Origin: Chitinilyticum aquatile DSM 21506
GTDB taxonomy: Bacteria; Pseudomonadota; Gammaproteobacteria; Burkholderiales; Chitinibacteraceae
Length of the DNA stretch: 64,000 nucleotides
Assembly (NCBI RefSeq): GCF_000430805.1
Contig: NZ_AUMS01000014.1
Coordinates: forward strand, 46,775 to 110,774
Direction: 5' to 3'
How positions within the stretch are numbered: position 1 is the stretch's first letter; every line of letters begins with the position of its first letter. The notes below the pieces were generated by a model. It saw nothing but the letters and a program-made list of their open reading frames with translations, ran no database searches and was not told where the DNA came from. The position numbers were made by a program, and so were the translations under genes. Below are positions 9,580 to 19,188 of the stretch, piece after piece.

Positions 9580-9585
9580 TATAAT
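9580..9585 (+). promoter_or_regulatory. Candidate -10 box of the LPS operon
   Basis: A perfect TATAAT lies 47 bases ahead of the first LPS gene. The corresponding -35 region is poor, so an activator may be needed (inference). Confidence 0.4.
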
Positions 9586-9631
9586 GCAGGGTTTGCAGTG
9601 GCGGCGCTGGCGCCGTACGAGGATGAGCCCC

Positions 9632-10636
9632 ATGAAAATACTGGTGACCGGCAGCGCCGGCTTTATCGGCATGCACCTGAGCGAGCGTCTGCTCGCGCTC
9701 GGCCACCAGGTTGTGGGCATCGACAACTGCAACGATTACTATGACCCGGCATTGAAAACGGCGCGGCTGGCGCGCCTCGAGGGTCAGGCCAACTACCGTT
9801 TCATCCGGCAGGACGTGGCCGACGATGCCACCCGGATGCTGATCCGCGATGGGGGCTTTGATGCGGTCGTGCATCTCGCCGCGCAGGCCGGGGTGCGTTA
9901 TTCCCTGCAGCAGCCACTGGCCTACAGCGCGTCGAATCTCACCGGCTTTACGCAAATTCTGGAAGGCTGCCGCCACGGCAAAGTCGGCCACCTGATCTTC
10001 GCGAGCTCGTCGAGCGTGTACGGCGGCAACCGCAAGTTGCCGTTTGCGGAAACCGACCCGACCGACCATCCGGTGAGCTTCTACGCCGCGACCAAGAAGG
10101 CCAACGAGGGCATGGCGCACTCCTACGCCCACCTCTACGGCCTGCCGGTGACCGGCTTGCGCTTCTTTACCGTCTACGGCCCCTGGGGCCGACCGGACAT
10201 GGCCTATTTCAGCTTCGCGCAGAAGATCATGCGCGGCGAGGCCATCGACGTCTACAACCACGGACAGATGCGCCGCGACTTTACCTACATCGACGACATT
10301 GTCGAAGGCATCGTGCGCCTGTTGCCGCTACCGCCGCAGGCAGACCCGGCCTTCGATGTGCTCAAGCCGGTGAACGGCAGCAGCTGGGCACCGTATCGCA
10401 TCCTGAATATCGGCGGCAGCAATCCGGTGAACCTGATGGATTTCATCGGAACGCTCGAAAAGCATCTTGGTCGCGAGGCCAGCAAGCGCTTCCTGCCGAT
10501 GCAGGATGGCGACGTGCTGGAAACCGCCGCCGACACCAGTGCGCTGACCCGCGTGATCGGTGAAGTGAATCCGGTCAATATCGATGAAGGGTTGCGCCGC
10601 TTTGTGGTCTGGTTCAAGGATTTCTACGGTGTCTGA
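9632..10636 (+). CDS. NAD-dependent epimerase, probable UDP-glucuronate 4-epimerase
   Basis: A 334-residue extended short-chain dehydrogenase/reductase. The N-terminus has the NAD-binding GSAGFIGMH. The catalytic set is Ser (SSSSVYGG) with Tyr and Lys in FYAATKKANE, and RRDFTYIDDIVEG is typical of the UDP-GlcA 4-epimerase (GalA-forming) group. It would supply UDP-galacturonate for lipopolysaccharide core or O-antigen. The start at 9632 is preferred over 9623 because GAGG then sits nine bases upstream instead of adjacent. It is the first gene of a nine-gene overlapping operon. Confidence 0.9.
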   Translation: MKILVTGSAGFIGMHLSERLLALGHQVVGIDNCNDYYDPALKTARLARLEGQANYRFIRQDVADDATRMLIRDGGFDAVVHLAAQAGVRYSLQQPLAYSASNLTGFTQILEGCRHGKVGHLIFASSSSVYGGNRKLPFAETDPTDHPVSFYAATKKANEGMAHSYAHLYGLPVTGLRFFTVYGPWGRPDMAYFSFAQKIMRGEAIDVYNHGQMRRDFTYIDDIVEGIVRLLPLPPQADPAFDVLKPVNGSSWAPYRILNIGGSNPVNLMDFIGTLEKHLGREASKRFLPMQDGDVLETAADTSALTRVIGEVNPVNIDEGLRRFVVWFKDFYGV

Positions 10637-11741
10637 GCGCCTCATCGTCGCCAGCCCGCTGCCGCGCCCGCAGGTCAAGCGCGCGCTGGTGATCAAGCTG
10701 CGCCACCACGGTGACGTATTGCTCGCCAGCCCAGTAATCGCGGAACTTGCAGCGCAATACCCCGAGGCCGAGATCGACGCGCTGGTGTACCACGACACGC
10801 GCGAGATGCTCAGCCTGCATCCGGGGCTCGCACAACTGCACACCATCGGCCGCGACTGGCGCACGCTGAACCCGACCGCCCAACTCAGGCGCTGGTGGCC
10901 GCTGTTCCGGACGCTGAAAGCGCGCAAATACGATCTGATCGTGAATCTCACCGATCACTGGCACGGTGCAAGATTGGCGCGCTGGCTGAAACCGGCGATT
11001 GCCGTCGCCCCGAAGGCGCAGCGCGACAGCAAGTGGGCTGACCGCGCGTGGAAGAAATCCTTTACCCACCTGTTCCCGATTCCGCGCGGCAATACGCGCC
11101 ACACGGTGGAAATGCACCTCGACGCGCTGCGCCGCATCGGCATCCAGCCAGTCAAAAAGGCGCTGCAATTTGTCGCCGGCGAAGCGGCAGACGTCAGCGT
11201 CGCAATGAAACTGGCCGCCGCCGGCGTCGAAGCCAAACGCTTCATCCTGATCCACCCGACCTCGCGCTGGCTGTTCAAGACTTGGCCAGTAGCGCACATG
11301 GCGGCACTGATTGATGCGCTCACTGCACGCGGCGAGCAGGTGGTGCTGTCGGCCGCGCCGGCCAAGGCGGAAATGGACTGGGTCGCGCAACTGAACGCGG
11401 CACTCGCCCGCCCGGTGGCGCTGGATCTGTCCGGACAACTCAACCTGAAAGAACTTGGCGCACTGATCGCATCAGCACGCGCCTTTGTCGGCGTCGATTC
11501 GGTGCCGATGCACCTGGCCGCGGCGCTGCAGACCCCGACCGTCGCGCTATTCGGCCCGTCCGGCAATATCGAATGGGGGCCGTGGCAGGTGCCGCATCGC
11601 CTGCTCACCGCCGATTTCCCCTGCCGTCCCTGCGGCCAGGACGGTTGCGGCGGCGGCAAGGTCAGCGATTGCTTGGCCGCCATCGCGCCCACTAGCGTGC
11701 TTGCAGCACTCGATGAGTTACTTGCAAAGGTGCCACGATGA
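10629..11741 (+). CDS. GT9 heptosyltransferase (WaaQ/heptosyltransferase III-like)
   Basis: A 370-residue glycosyltransferase family 9 protein that adds heptose to the inner core of lipopolysaccharide at the cytoplasmic face of the inner membrane. The family landmarks are VIKLRHHGDVLLASPVI at the N-terminus, HPTSRWLFKTWP and VGVDSVPMHLAAALQTP in the C-terminal nucleotide-binding half, and a Cys-rich CRPCGQDGCGGG typical of RfaQ-like proteins. GTG at 10629 overlaps the epimerase stop by eight bases and has AAGGA eight bases upstream. It couples to the next gene through ATGA. Confidence 0.9.
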   Translation: MSERLIVASPLPRPQVKRALVIKLRHHGDVLLASPVIAELAAQYPEAEIDALVYHDTREMLSLHPGLAQLHTIGRDWRTLNPTAQLRRWWPLFRTLKARKYDLIVNLTDHWHGARLARWLKPAIAVAPKAQRDSKWADRAWKKSFTHLFPIPRGNTRHTVEMHLDALRRIGIQPVKKALQFVAGEAADVSVAMKLAAAGVEAKRFILIHPTSRWLFKTWPVAHMAALIDALTARGEQVVLSAAPAKAEMDWVAQLNAALARPVALDLSGQLNLKELGALIASARAFVGVDSVPMHLAAALQTPTVALFGPSGNIEWGPWQVPHRLLTADFPCRPCGQDGCGGGKVSDCLAAIAPTSVLAALDELLAKVPR

Positions 11742-12874
11742 TCCGACTGGCCATTGTCCGACAGAAATACAACCCACACGGCGGCGCGGAACGCTTTGTC
11801 TCTCGCGCACTGAAAACCCTGTGTCAGCGTCAGGCGCTCGATGTCACTTTGCTGACCCGTGACTGGCAGGATAGCGGTGGCTGGCACTGCGAAAAGCTGC
11901 GCCCCTTCCATCTGGGCCGCGCCTGGCGCGAGAAGGCTTTTGCCCACGCGGCGCAGAAACAATTCCACCGTTTCGATCTGGTGCAAAGCCACGAGCGCAT
12001 TCCTGGCTGCGACATTTTCCGCGCCGGCGACGGTGTGCATGCCGTGTGGCTCGAACAGTACGCCCGCACGCAGACGCCGCTGGCCAACCGGCTGCGCGGC
12101 TACAGTCCTTTTCACCGTCACATTCTGGCCGCAGAGCGCGCCATGTTTGCCGACCCGAAGCTGAAGATGGTGATCTGCAATTCGGAACTGGTGAGGCGGC
12201 AGATTGCCACCCGTTTCCACGTGCCGGCTGACAAGCTGTGCGTGATCTATAACGGTGTCGACACGGAGGCGTTCAGTCCGAAGGTTGCCGAGAAATACCG
12301 TTATATCCAGCGCCAGGCCTGGGGTATTCCGCAACATGCACCGCTGCTGGCCTACGTCGGCTCCGGCTATGAGCGCAAAGGGGTATCAGTCTGCTTGCAA
12401 GTTATTGCAAGGGCTGCAGACACATACCTTGTTATTGCCGGGCACGACAAGGCACGCAAGCGCTACGAACAGCAGGCAGCGGCACTGGGTGTGAGCGAAC
12501 GCGTGCGCTTCCTCGGCGCGGTCAACGACGTGAAGCCGGTTTACGGCGCCGCCGATGCGCTGATCCTGCCGACGCTGTACGATCCCTTCCCGAATGTCTG
12601 CGTCGAAGCGCTCGCCTGCGGACTACCGGTGTTCACCAGCACGATGTGTGGCGCGGCGGAATGGATTGCGGAAGGCGACAACGGCTGGGTTCGCGATGCG
12701 CTGGATGTCGACGGCTTTGCCGCAGCGCTCATTGACTGGCTGAATCGCCGCGCTGACTGGCCGGCATTGCGCGCCAACGCGCGCGCAACCGCCAAACCCT
12801 TTACCCTTGAGCGCATGGGACAGGAGCTCGAAGCCCTGTATGCGAGCCTGCTGATAACGGAACAAGACGAATGA
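11738..12874 (+). CDS. GT4 glycosyltransferase, WaaG-like
   Basis: A 378-residue family-4 (GT-B fold) glycosyltransferase. It opens MIRLAIVRQKYNPHGGAER, typical of LPS core glucosyltransferases, and has the donor-binding signature LILPTLYDPFPNVCVEALACG (the EX7E region). It is likely to transfer a hexose to the heptose of the core. ATGA overlap on both sides shows translational coupling with the flanking transferases. The exact sugar cannot be read from sequence. Confidence 0.88.
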   Translation: MIRLAIVRQKYNPHGGAERFVSRALKTLCQRQALDVTLLTRDWQDSGGWHCEKLRPFHLGRAWREKAFAHAAQKQFHRFDLVQSHERIPGCDIFRAGDGVHAVWLEQYARTQTPLANRLRGYSPFHRHILAAERAMFADPKLKMVICNSELVRRQIATRFHVPADKLCVIYNGVDTEAFSPKVAEKYRYIQRQAWGIPQHAPLLAYVGSGYERKGVSVCLQVIARAADTYLVIAGHDKARKRYEQQAAALGVSERVRFLGAVNDVKPVYGAADALILPTLYDPFPNVCVEALACGLPVFTSTMCGAAEWIAEGDNGWVRDALDVDGFAAALIDWLNRRADWPALRANARATAKPFTLERMGQELEALYASLLITEQDE

Positions 12875-14004
12875 GCCATACCCCGAGCGCGCCGCACGCG
12901 CTGCGCATCCTGCACACCGAGTCCTCCTGCGGCTGGGGCGGTCAGGAAATCCGCATCCTGACGGAAGCCGCCGGCATGATCGCGCGCGGCCACGCCGCCA
13001 CCATTCTTGCCTGCCCGGATTCGAACATCGCCAAGGCGGCCAAACAGCGTGGCATTCCGGTGGTCGAGCTGCCGATCTTCAAGAAGCGTCTGTCTAGCCT
13101 GTGGGCAATGCGCCAGTACCTGGCCCGGCACGCACAGGACTTCGACGTGATCAACACGCACAGCTCGACCGACGCCTGGCTGATCGCGCTGGCTGGCCTC
13201 ACGGTTTACGGCATGCCGCCGGTAGTGCGCACGCGGCATGTGTCGACCGCGATCAACAATCTGCCCTTCACGCGCTGGCTGTATCTGCAGGCCACCCGCC
13301 ACATCGTCACCACCGGCGAAAAACTGCGCCAGACGCTGCATGCGGACAACCGCTATCCGCTGGAACACATGGTGTCGATTCCGACCGGCATCGACCTCAC
13401 GCGCTACTGCCCCGGGGACCGCGTCGCGCAGCGCGCCAAGCTCGGTCTTGCTGATCGCCCGACGCTGGGCATCGTTGCCACGCTGCGCAGCTGGAAAGGC
13501 CACTGCGACCTGCTGCCGGTGTGGGCAAAGCTGCAGACGCGCTTTCCCGACTGGCAACTGGTGATCTGCGGCGATGGCCCGCAGCGCGAAAACCTCGAGA
13601 AACAGACCTCTGATCTGGGCATCGCGGATTCGGTGCGCTTTGTCGGCAACCGCGAGGACGTCGAGCAATGGCTGCAGGCCTTTGATCTGTTCACCCTGCC
13701 GTCCTACGGCAACGAGGGCGTGCCGCAGGGGCTGATGCAGGCGATGGCTAGCCGCCTGCCGGTGGTGTCGACCACGGTCGGCGCCATTGCCGAAGCGGTC
13801 ATCGACGGCGAAACGGGCTATCTGGTCGCGCCGCGCCAGCTCGACCAACTGGAAGCCGCACTGGCGAAACTGATGGGCGATGCGGATTTGCGTGAACAGA
13901 TGGCCAACGCGGCACTGGCTCGCGCGCAGGCGCGCTTTGGCAGCGAGCATATGCTCGACGCAATGACCGTGGTGTTCGACAACGCCATCAAGGCTGGTGC
14001 ATGA
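12871..14004 (+). CDS. GT4 glycosyltransferase
   Basis: A 377-residue GT-B enzyme. The N-terminal acceptor domain carries ESSCGWGGQEIRI, and the GT4 signature is FTLPSYGNEGVPQGLMQAMASRLPVV, with the two glutamate/glutamine positions around EGVPQ. The middle contains the linker VSIPTGIDL.RY typical of family 4. It overlaps its neighbours by four bases at each end. Predicted to act in LPS core extension; donor sugar unknown. Confidence 0.87.
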   Translation: MSHTPSAPHALRILHTESSCGWGGQEIRILTEAAGMIARGHAATILACPDSNIAKAAKQRGIPVVELPIFKKRLSSLWAMRQYLARHAQDFDVINTHSSTDAWLIALAGLTVYGMPPVVRTRHVSTAINNLPFTRWLYLQATRHIVTTGEKLRQTLHADNRYPLEHMVSIPTGIDLTRYCPGDRVAQRAKLGLADRPTLGIVATLRSWKGHCDLLPVWAKLQTRFPDWQLVICGDGPQRENLEKQTSDLGIADSVRFVGNREDVEQWLQAFDLFTLPSYGNEGVPQGLMQAMASRLPVVSTTVGAIAEAVIDGETGYLVAPRQLDQLEAALAKLMGDADLREQMANAALARAQARFGSEHMLDAMTVVFDNAIKAGA

Positions 14005-15143
14005 GCCGAGCGGCCGGTCGCTTGCTACTCTTTGCCCGGGCGCTGCCGCGCTTTGCCGGGCAACTGCTCGCGCGCCTTGCGGGCCAACGCCAGCGGCCCG
14101 CTGAAATCCGCCGCATCCTGATCGCGCACCATCTGCTGCTGGGCGATACGCTGATGCTGACCGCGCTGCTGGCGGCACTTCGCCAAGGGTATCCGTCTGC
14201 AACCCTTTGCATGACTTGTCCGCAGGCCATTACCCCCCTGTATGCCGGCAAGCCCTATGGCGTCGAGGTGATCGCCTTCGACCCGCGCCAGTCCGGAACC
14301 ATCAAGGCAGTACTGGCCAGTGGCCCCTACGATCTGGCCATCGTTCCCGGCGACAACCGCCACGCCTGGCTGGCGCTGGCGGCTGGCAGCCGCTGGATCA
14401 TCGCACACGCCGACGACACGCCGGCGTGGAAAAACTGGCCGGTCGACGAAGCCATGCCCTTCCCCGATAGGCCGACCGCCTGGGGCGACATGGCCGCGCA
14501 ACTGGGCGGGGGTGACGGCAGCCTGCGCTACCGGCTCAACGACTGGCCGACGCCTGCCGCCAAACCGTTCGATGCTCCGCGCCAGCCCTATGTGGTACTG
14601 CACCCTGGCGCATCGACGCCGCTGAAAAACTGGTCTTCTGATCGCTGGGCGCAGCTTGCCGCCTGGCTGGTGCAGCAGGGCTATCAGCCAGTCTGGAGCG
14701 CAGGCGCGAAGGAAACCGCGCTGATCGACGCCGCCGATCCGCAAAAACTGTATCCGAGTTTTGCCGGCCAGCTCGATCTGGCGCAACTGTGGCAATTGCT
14801 CGCCGGTGCCGCCGCACTGGTCTGCCCCGATACCGGCGTCGCGCATCTGGGGCGGCTGACCGGCACGCCGACGCTCGCGCTGTTCGGCCCCGGCAACGCG
14901 CTGATCAGTGGGGCAGGGCAATTCTGGGCGGACAGCCCCTTTGTCGCGCTGACCGAAACAGAGATTGCCTGTCGCAACCAGACCATCCTGTTCCGCCGCC
15001 ACAGGGACTGGATCCGCCGCTGCGGACGCAGCACGCGCGAATGCCAGAAGGCCGTGTGCATGGATGCGCTTGATCTCGACAGGGTCAAGCAGGCCCTGGC
15101 TAGCCTGCTGCAACACCAGGAGGCGCTGACATGCGCATCCTGA
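14001..15143 (+). CDS. GT9 glycosyltransferase (heptosyltransferase family)
   Basis: A 380-residue GT9 protein. N-terminal IRRILIAHHLLLGDTLMLTALL, then VVLHPGASTPLKNW, CPDTGVAHLGRLTGTPTLALFGPGN and a C-terminal cluster of four cysteines (CRNQ, CGRSTREC, AVC), the usual RfaF/RfaQ-like layout. It starts in an ATGA overlap with the preceding GT4. Likely transfers a heptose or related sugar onto the core. Confidence 0.87.
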   Translation: MSRAAGRLLLFARALPRFAGQLLARLAGQRQRPAEIRRILIAHHLLLGDTLMLTALLAALRQGYPSATLCMTCPQAITPLYAGKPYGVEVIAFDPRQSGTIKAVLASGPYDLAIVPGDNRHAWLALAAGSRWIIAHADDTPAWKNWPVDEAMPFPDRPTAWGDMAAQLGGGDGSLRYRLNDWPTPAAKPFDAPRQPYVVLHPGASTPLKNWSSDRWAQLAAWLVQQGYQPVWSAGAKETALIDAADPQKLYPSFAGQLDLAQLWQLLAGAAALVCPDTGVAHLGRLTGTPTLALFGPGNALISGAGQFWADSPFVALTETEIACRNQTILFRRHRDWIRRCGRSTRECQKAVCMDALDLDRVKQALASLLQHQEALTCAS

Positions 15144-16093
15144 TGTGCTGCCCGCTGGCGACCGGCACCAGCAAGAACGGCCGCGATCTTGGCGTGGCCT
15201 TCAGTCAGCTGGGGCACGAAGTGGCGTATGTCGACATGGACTGGCGCATGCCGCTCTACCGCTATCTGCCGCGCAAGCTGCGTCCGGCCGGCTGGCAGCA
15301 GCGTGACGACGAAGCCTTCAACCGGCACATCGAAGCCGTCGCCAGGCAGTTCAAGCCGGAGCTGTTTTTCTGCGTAAAGCCGCTGCGACTGCAGCCGGAA
15401 ACGCTGGCGTTTTTGCGCAAGGCGGGCATTCGCACCGCCGGCTACTGGATCGACGACCCGCTCGATTTTGATCGCTCGATCATCAATGCGCCGCATTTCG
15501 AGCTGTATTTCACCAATGACCGCGGCAGTGTCGCGACTTATGCGCGGCACGGCGTGAGCGCGCAGCATCTGCCTTCCGCCGTGAACCTCGCCGACTTCCA
15601 GCCGCTGGAGCTGCCAATCAAATATCCGCTGAGCTTTCTCGGCACCCAGGGCGAATACCGGCAGGGTATTCTCAACCGTATCCCGCAGCCGGTGCACGCC
15701 TTTGGCCCCGGCTGGGACAAGGCGCGCGGCACGAACATCATCGACCACCCGCCGGCCTTCGGTACTGATACGGCAAAGGTCTATGCGCAAAGCGCGGTCA
15801 ACCTGAACATCCACAACTGGCAGGGCGTCGGCGGCGCGCTGAACCTGCGCCTCTTTGAAGTGCCGGCCTGCGGCGCGTTGCTCCTGACCGACTGGGTGGC
15901 GGAAATTGCTGATTACTTCACACCCGGGGAACATCTGCTGGTCTGGCGTGACGAAAACGAGCTGCATGAACTCGCCGCGCGCTACAGTACCGACCTTGCA
16001 GCTGGCCGGCAAATTGCCGCTACCGGGCTGGCGCACGTGCGCGCCCACCATCATTACGGCATCCGTTGCCGGCAGATTCTGGAGCTGCTCTGA
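15131..16093 (+). CDS. CgeB-like glycosyltransferase
   Basis: A 320-residue protein starting MRILMCCPLATGTSKNGRDL, with SFLGTQGEYR, VNLNIHNWQ and NLRLFEVPACGALLLTDW, the combination found in CgeB/YkvP-type glycosyltransferases (a C-terminal GT1-like domain). Its N-terminus overlaps the previous GT9 gene by 13 bases. Presumably adds a sugar in the outer core; the specificity of this family is poorly known. Confidence 0.8.
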   Translation: MRILMCCPLATGTSKNGRDLGVAFSQLGHEVAYVDMDWRMPLYRYLPRKLRPAGWQQRDDEAFNRHIEAVARQFKPELFFCVKPLRLQPETLAFLRKAGIRTAGYWIDDPLDFDRSIINAPHFELYFTNDRGSVATYARHGVSAQHLPSAVNLADFQPLELPIKYPLSFLGTQGEYRQGILNRIPQPVHAFGPGWDKARGTNIIDHPPAFGTDTAKVYAQSAVNLNIHNWQGVGGALNLRLFEVPACGALLLTDWVAEIADYFTPGEHLLVWRDENELHELAARYSTDLAAGRQIAATGLAHVRAHHHYGIRCRQILELL

Positions 16094-16095
16094 CA

Positions 16096-17340
16096 ATGCA
16101 AATACTCAAGCCAACATTCGACAGGATCGCACTGGCTGCGGCGGTGCTGCTGCTGGCGATTGGCCCGCTGGCGCATGTACGCGGGCTTCGGTTTGGCTGT
16201 GTGGCCATACTGGCGGCATGGTTGCTATATCAGTTCGTCCAGGATCGCAGTTCGCTGCAGATGCCGGGCTGGCAATCGCTGCTCGCGTTTTGCGGACTGG
16301 CCGCTTTGTCACTTAAGTGGAGTGTGGCCCCGGACCTCACCATCAAGCATCTGTGGCAGGATTTGCTGCTGCCACTGATCACCGCCTTTGCCTGCTACCG
16401 TCTGGCAAGCGAAGCGGGCAACAGCCGCTGGCTGGCCGGTGCGACGGTTGTATACATCCTGCTGCTGGCAGGTATTTCACTCAGCCCGACTGATGTACTG
16501 TTCTTCGATGGTGATCGCCCGGGCATGGCGTTCTATTACCCGGGTCTGGGCGAATCCAGCACGCTGGCCTGTTACATCCTGCCGGTATGGCTGGTCGTTC
16601 TTGTGCGCGGCAATCTGTTCTTGCGTCTTGTGGCCGGCGTTGCCCTGCTGGCAACACTGTATGTCGGCTATGCCTCGCTGAACCGGATGTTCTGGATTGC
16701 TGCGCTGGCGAGTACTGCCGTCTTTCTCCTGCTCTACCGACCCATTTCAAAGCGAACCATCCTGGCCCTGCTCCTGGTCTGCTCGGCGACGGCTGCGGTT
16801 GGCTACGTGGCATTTGCCAAGCGGCTGGCTGTATACAACATCAAATCCGATCAAGCACTTTCGACAACCATTGCGGTTGATCAGCGCCCTGCTGCCTGGA
16901 AATTCTGGCTCACCGAAGCAGGTAATCATCTGCTGCTAGGCAAGGGCTTCGGTCGCTATACGCCTGCCGGGGACATCCAGCCCCATCGGGTTCCTGGCCT
17001 GATCATGCCCGATATGAATGCCCCGCGTTCGCTGGCGCACTCGCACAGTCTGCTGCTCAATATCGTGCTGCAGCTCGGTTTTCCGGGGCTGCTTCTGTTT
17101 GGTATTGTCGTCTTCCAGATCATGCGACGAATGATCCGGGCAATCCGCACAAATCAGGGCCGAGTTGTCGCCGCCGGCGGCATTGCCCTGCTGGTGGCCG
17201 TCTTCATGAAAAACGCCACTGACGATTTCGTGAACGGCACCCCCGGCATTCTGCTCTGGGCATATATCGGGATTGCGCTGGCGCTGTGTCAGAATGCACT
17301 GAACAACAAGGATTCCGGCATTGAAGCTGAATCTCGGTGA
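16096..17340 (+). CDS. O-antigen ligase/polymerase family membrane protein (WaaL-like)
   Basis: A 414-residue polytopic membrane protein with about 11 hydrophobic helices. The Wzy/WaaL domain region includes a long periplasmic loop (FGRYTPAGDIQ...), an NAPRSLAHSHSLLLNIVLQLG motif with the conserved His-rich segment, and a C-terminal helix pair. Ligases of this family join undecaprenyl-linked O-antigen to lipid A-core in the periplasm. The ATG at 16096, with GGAG upstream, comes two bases after the previous stop. Its 3' end overlaps the next TTG start by 20 bases. Confidence 0.85.
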   Translation: MQILKPTFDRIALAAAVLLLAIGPLAHVRGLRFGCVAILAAWLLYQFVQDRSSLQMPGWQSLLAFCGLAALSLKWSVAPDLTIKHLWQDLLLPLITAFACYRLASEAGNSRWLAGATVVYILLLAGISLSPTDVLFFDGDRPGMAFYYPGLGESSTLACYILPVWLVVLVRGNLFLRLVAGVALLATLYVGYASLNRMFWIAALASTAVFLLLYRPISKRTILALLLVCSATAAVGYVAFAKRLAVYNIKSDQALSTTIAVDQRPAAWKFWLTEAGNHLLLGKGFGRYTPAGDIQPHRVPGLIMPDMNAPRSLAHSHSLLLNIVLQLGFPGLLLFGIVVFQIMRRMIRAIRTNQGRVVAAGGIALLVAVFMKNATDDFVNGTPGILLWAYIGIALALCQNALNNKDSGIEAESR

Positions 17341-18394
17341 CCGCCCCCGCATCCTGCTGATTCGCCGCGACAATATCGGCGATCTGGTCTGCACTACGCC
17401 GCTATTCGATGCGTTGCGCAGCAGATACCCGCAAGCGTATCTGGCAGCACTCGCCAACAGTTACAACGCCGAGGTGATTACCGGCAATCCTGCGCTCGAC
17501 AAGGTGTATGTCTACACCAAAGCCAAGCATCGTGCGGCTGGCAGCAGCAAGCTTGCGGTTTACTGGCAGACCTTCCACCTGATCATGCAACTGCGCCGCG
17601 AACATTTCGATATCGCCATTCCGGTCGGTGGTGGCTGGCACAGGCAGGCGATCAAGTTCGCGCGACTGGCCGGTGCGAAACAGGTGCTCGGCTTCGGACC
17701 GGAAGACGGCAAGCTGGCCGGTGTCGACGTGGTGATTCCCTATCATCGCCGTGAGACTCGCCACGAAGTCGAGGATATTTTCCGGCTGCTGGAACCGCTG
17801 GGCATTAGCGGCCAGCCGGGGCCCTTGCGCATCTATCCGGATACGGCGGCACTGGCCGCAATGAAAGAACGTTTTGCCCCGCTCGCCGGTCGTGTGGTGC
17901 TGGGCGTGCACATCAGCGCCCGCGAAGCCAATCGCCGCTGGCCGGAAGACAAGTTCATCGCTGCCCTGCAGCAACTGTGTGCCCAGTTTCCACGGTTGGG
18001 CATTGCGCTGTTCTGGGCGCCCGGCGCAGCGGATGATCCGCGTCACCCCGGCGACGACGAACTGGCCGTGCGCATGCAGCAGGCGCTGGCGGGCCTGCCG
18101 GTGCTGCCGGTGCCAACCGGCACGCTGGCCGAGCTGATTGCCGCACTCGCCTGCACCGATCTTGATCTGCTCAGTGATGGCGGCGCGCTGCACATCGCCG
18201 CCGCACTGCAAAAACCGCTTGCCGCGCTGTTTGAAAACCGCGTCGAAAAACTGACGCGCTGGTATCCGTGGGCGACGCCGCATCGCATGATTGCGGCACC
18301 GGAAAACGCCATTGCCGGCATTTCAGTCGCCGACGTCGTCGCCGCTACCAGCGCCTTGCTGATTGAACATTTCCCGCAGGCGCGGGAGCGCTGA
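17321..18394 (+). CDS. GT9 glycosyltransferase with TTG start
   Basis: A 357-residue GT9 protein: RILLIRRDNIGDLVCTTPLFDAL at the N-terminus, LGVHISAREANRRWP and LLSDGGALHIAAALQKPLAALF in the C-terminal half. In the GGALH motif a Gly replaces the usual Ser/Thr of the DTGPMH-type loop. The only sensible start is TTG at 17321, with AAGGA eight bases upstream, inside the end of the ligase gene. Third heptosyltransferase-family member in the operon. Confidence 0.85.
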   Translation: MKLNLGDRPRILLIRRDNIGDLVCTTPLFDALRSRYPQAYLAALANSYNAEVITGNPALDKVYVYTKAKHRAAGSSKLAVYWQTFHLIMQLRREHFDIAIPVGGGWHRQAIKFARLAGAKQVLGFGPEDGKLAGVDVVIPYHRRETRHEVEDIFRLLEPLGISGQPGPLRIYPDTAALAAMKERFAPLAGRVVLGVHISAREANRRWPEDKFIAALQQLCAQFPRLGIALFWAPGAADDPRHPGDDELAVRMQQALAGLPVLPVPTGTLAELIAALACTDLDLLSDGGALHIAAALQKPLAALFENRVEKLTRWYPWATPHRMIAAPENAIAGISVADVVAATSALLIEHFPQARER

Positions 18395-18401
18395 GAACGC
18401 C

Positions 18402-19160
18402 ATGAAGATTTTTGTAATCAACCTCGCCCACCGCGAAGACCGTCGCGACTATATCCGCGATCACTTTGCCACACAGTCGCTCGACTACGAGTTCTTTCCT
18501 GCGGTCTATGGCAAGGCGCTGCCGGCTGACGAACTCGCTGCCAGCACCAGCCGCGAGCGTGCACGGGAGCTGGGCGAAAGCCGCGAGCTGACGCTGGCAG
18601 AGGTGGGTTGCTCGCTCAGCCACATCCGCATCTACCAGCGCATGCAGGACGAGATGCTGCCCTATGCCTGCGTTCTTGAAGACGATGCCATTCTGTCGCC
18701 GGGTTTTGGCGAGAATCTGGGGCTATTCGAAGCCGAGCTCGCTCGGGACGAGCCGCTGGTCATCCTGCTCAACCGCCGTGTGAAGCGCTACACCGCCTGG
18801 GGCGGCAAGGCGCTGGCCGATGGCCGTCATGTCTACCCGGCCATCGAAGCGCAGGGCACCGATGGCTATGTACTGAATCTCGCCGCCGCCCGCCTGCTGA
18901 CAAAGCAACTGTTTCCCGTCTGGACCGTTGCCGACTGCTGGGACTGGCTGCTGGCGCGCAAAGTGTTACCGATACGTTGCGTGATCCCGTATACGGTCAT
19001 GTCCAATGACGATTATGCTTCGGACATCGCCACCGAGCGCCATGCTCGTGGCAGCAACAAGGCCAGAGGGCTGGCCAAGCTGGCCGATTTTCTCTACAGC
19101 CGGCTGGTGTACCGCCTGATCCTGCGACCGGCGCTGCGCATCCGCAAGCAAAAGCAATAG
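18402..19160 (+). CDS. GT25 glycosyltransferase (LOS biosynthesis type)
   Basis: A 252-residue family-25 enzyme starting MKIFVINLAHREDRRDYI, with EVGCSLSHIRIYQRM and YACVLEDDAIL (the metal-binding DxD-like EDD). This family includes neisserial LgtB/LgtE and Haemophilus Lex2B/LpsA galactosyl- and glucosyltransferases. The start at 18402 follows the previous stop by seven bases. It ends the operon; 28 bases later metX begins. Confidence 0.9.
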   Translation: MKIFVINLAHREDRRDYIRDHFATQSLDYEFFPAVYGKALPADELAASTSRERARELGESRELTLAEVGCSLSHIRIYQRMQDEMLPYACVLEDDAILSPGFGENLGLFEAELARDEPLVILLNRRVKRYTAWGGKALADGRHVYPAIEAQGTDGYVLNLAAARLLTKQLFPVWTVADCWDWLLARKVLPIRCVIPYTVMSNDDYASDIATERHARGSNKARGLAKLADFLYSRLVYRLILRPALRIRKQKQ

Positions 19161-19188
19161 TATCTTTTGACTGGAACAGCACAAGACC

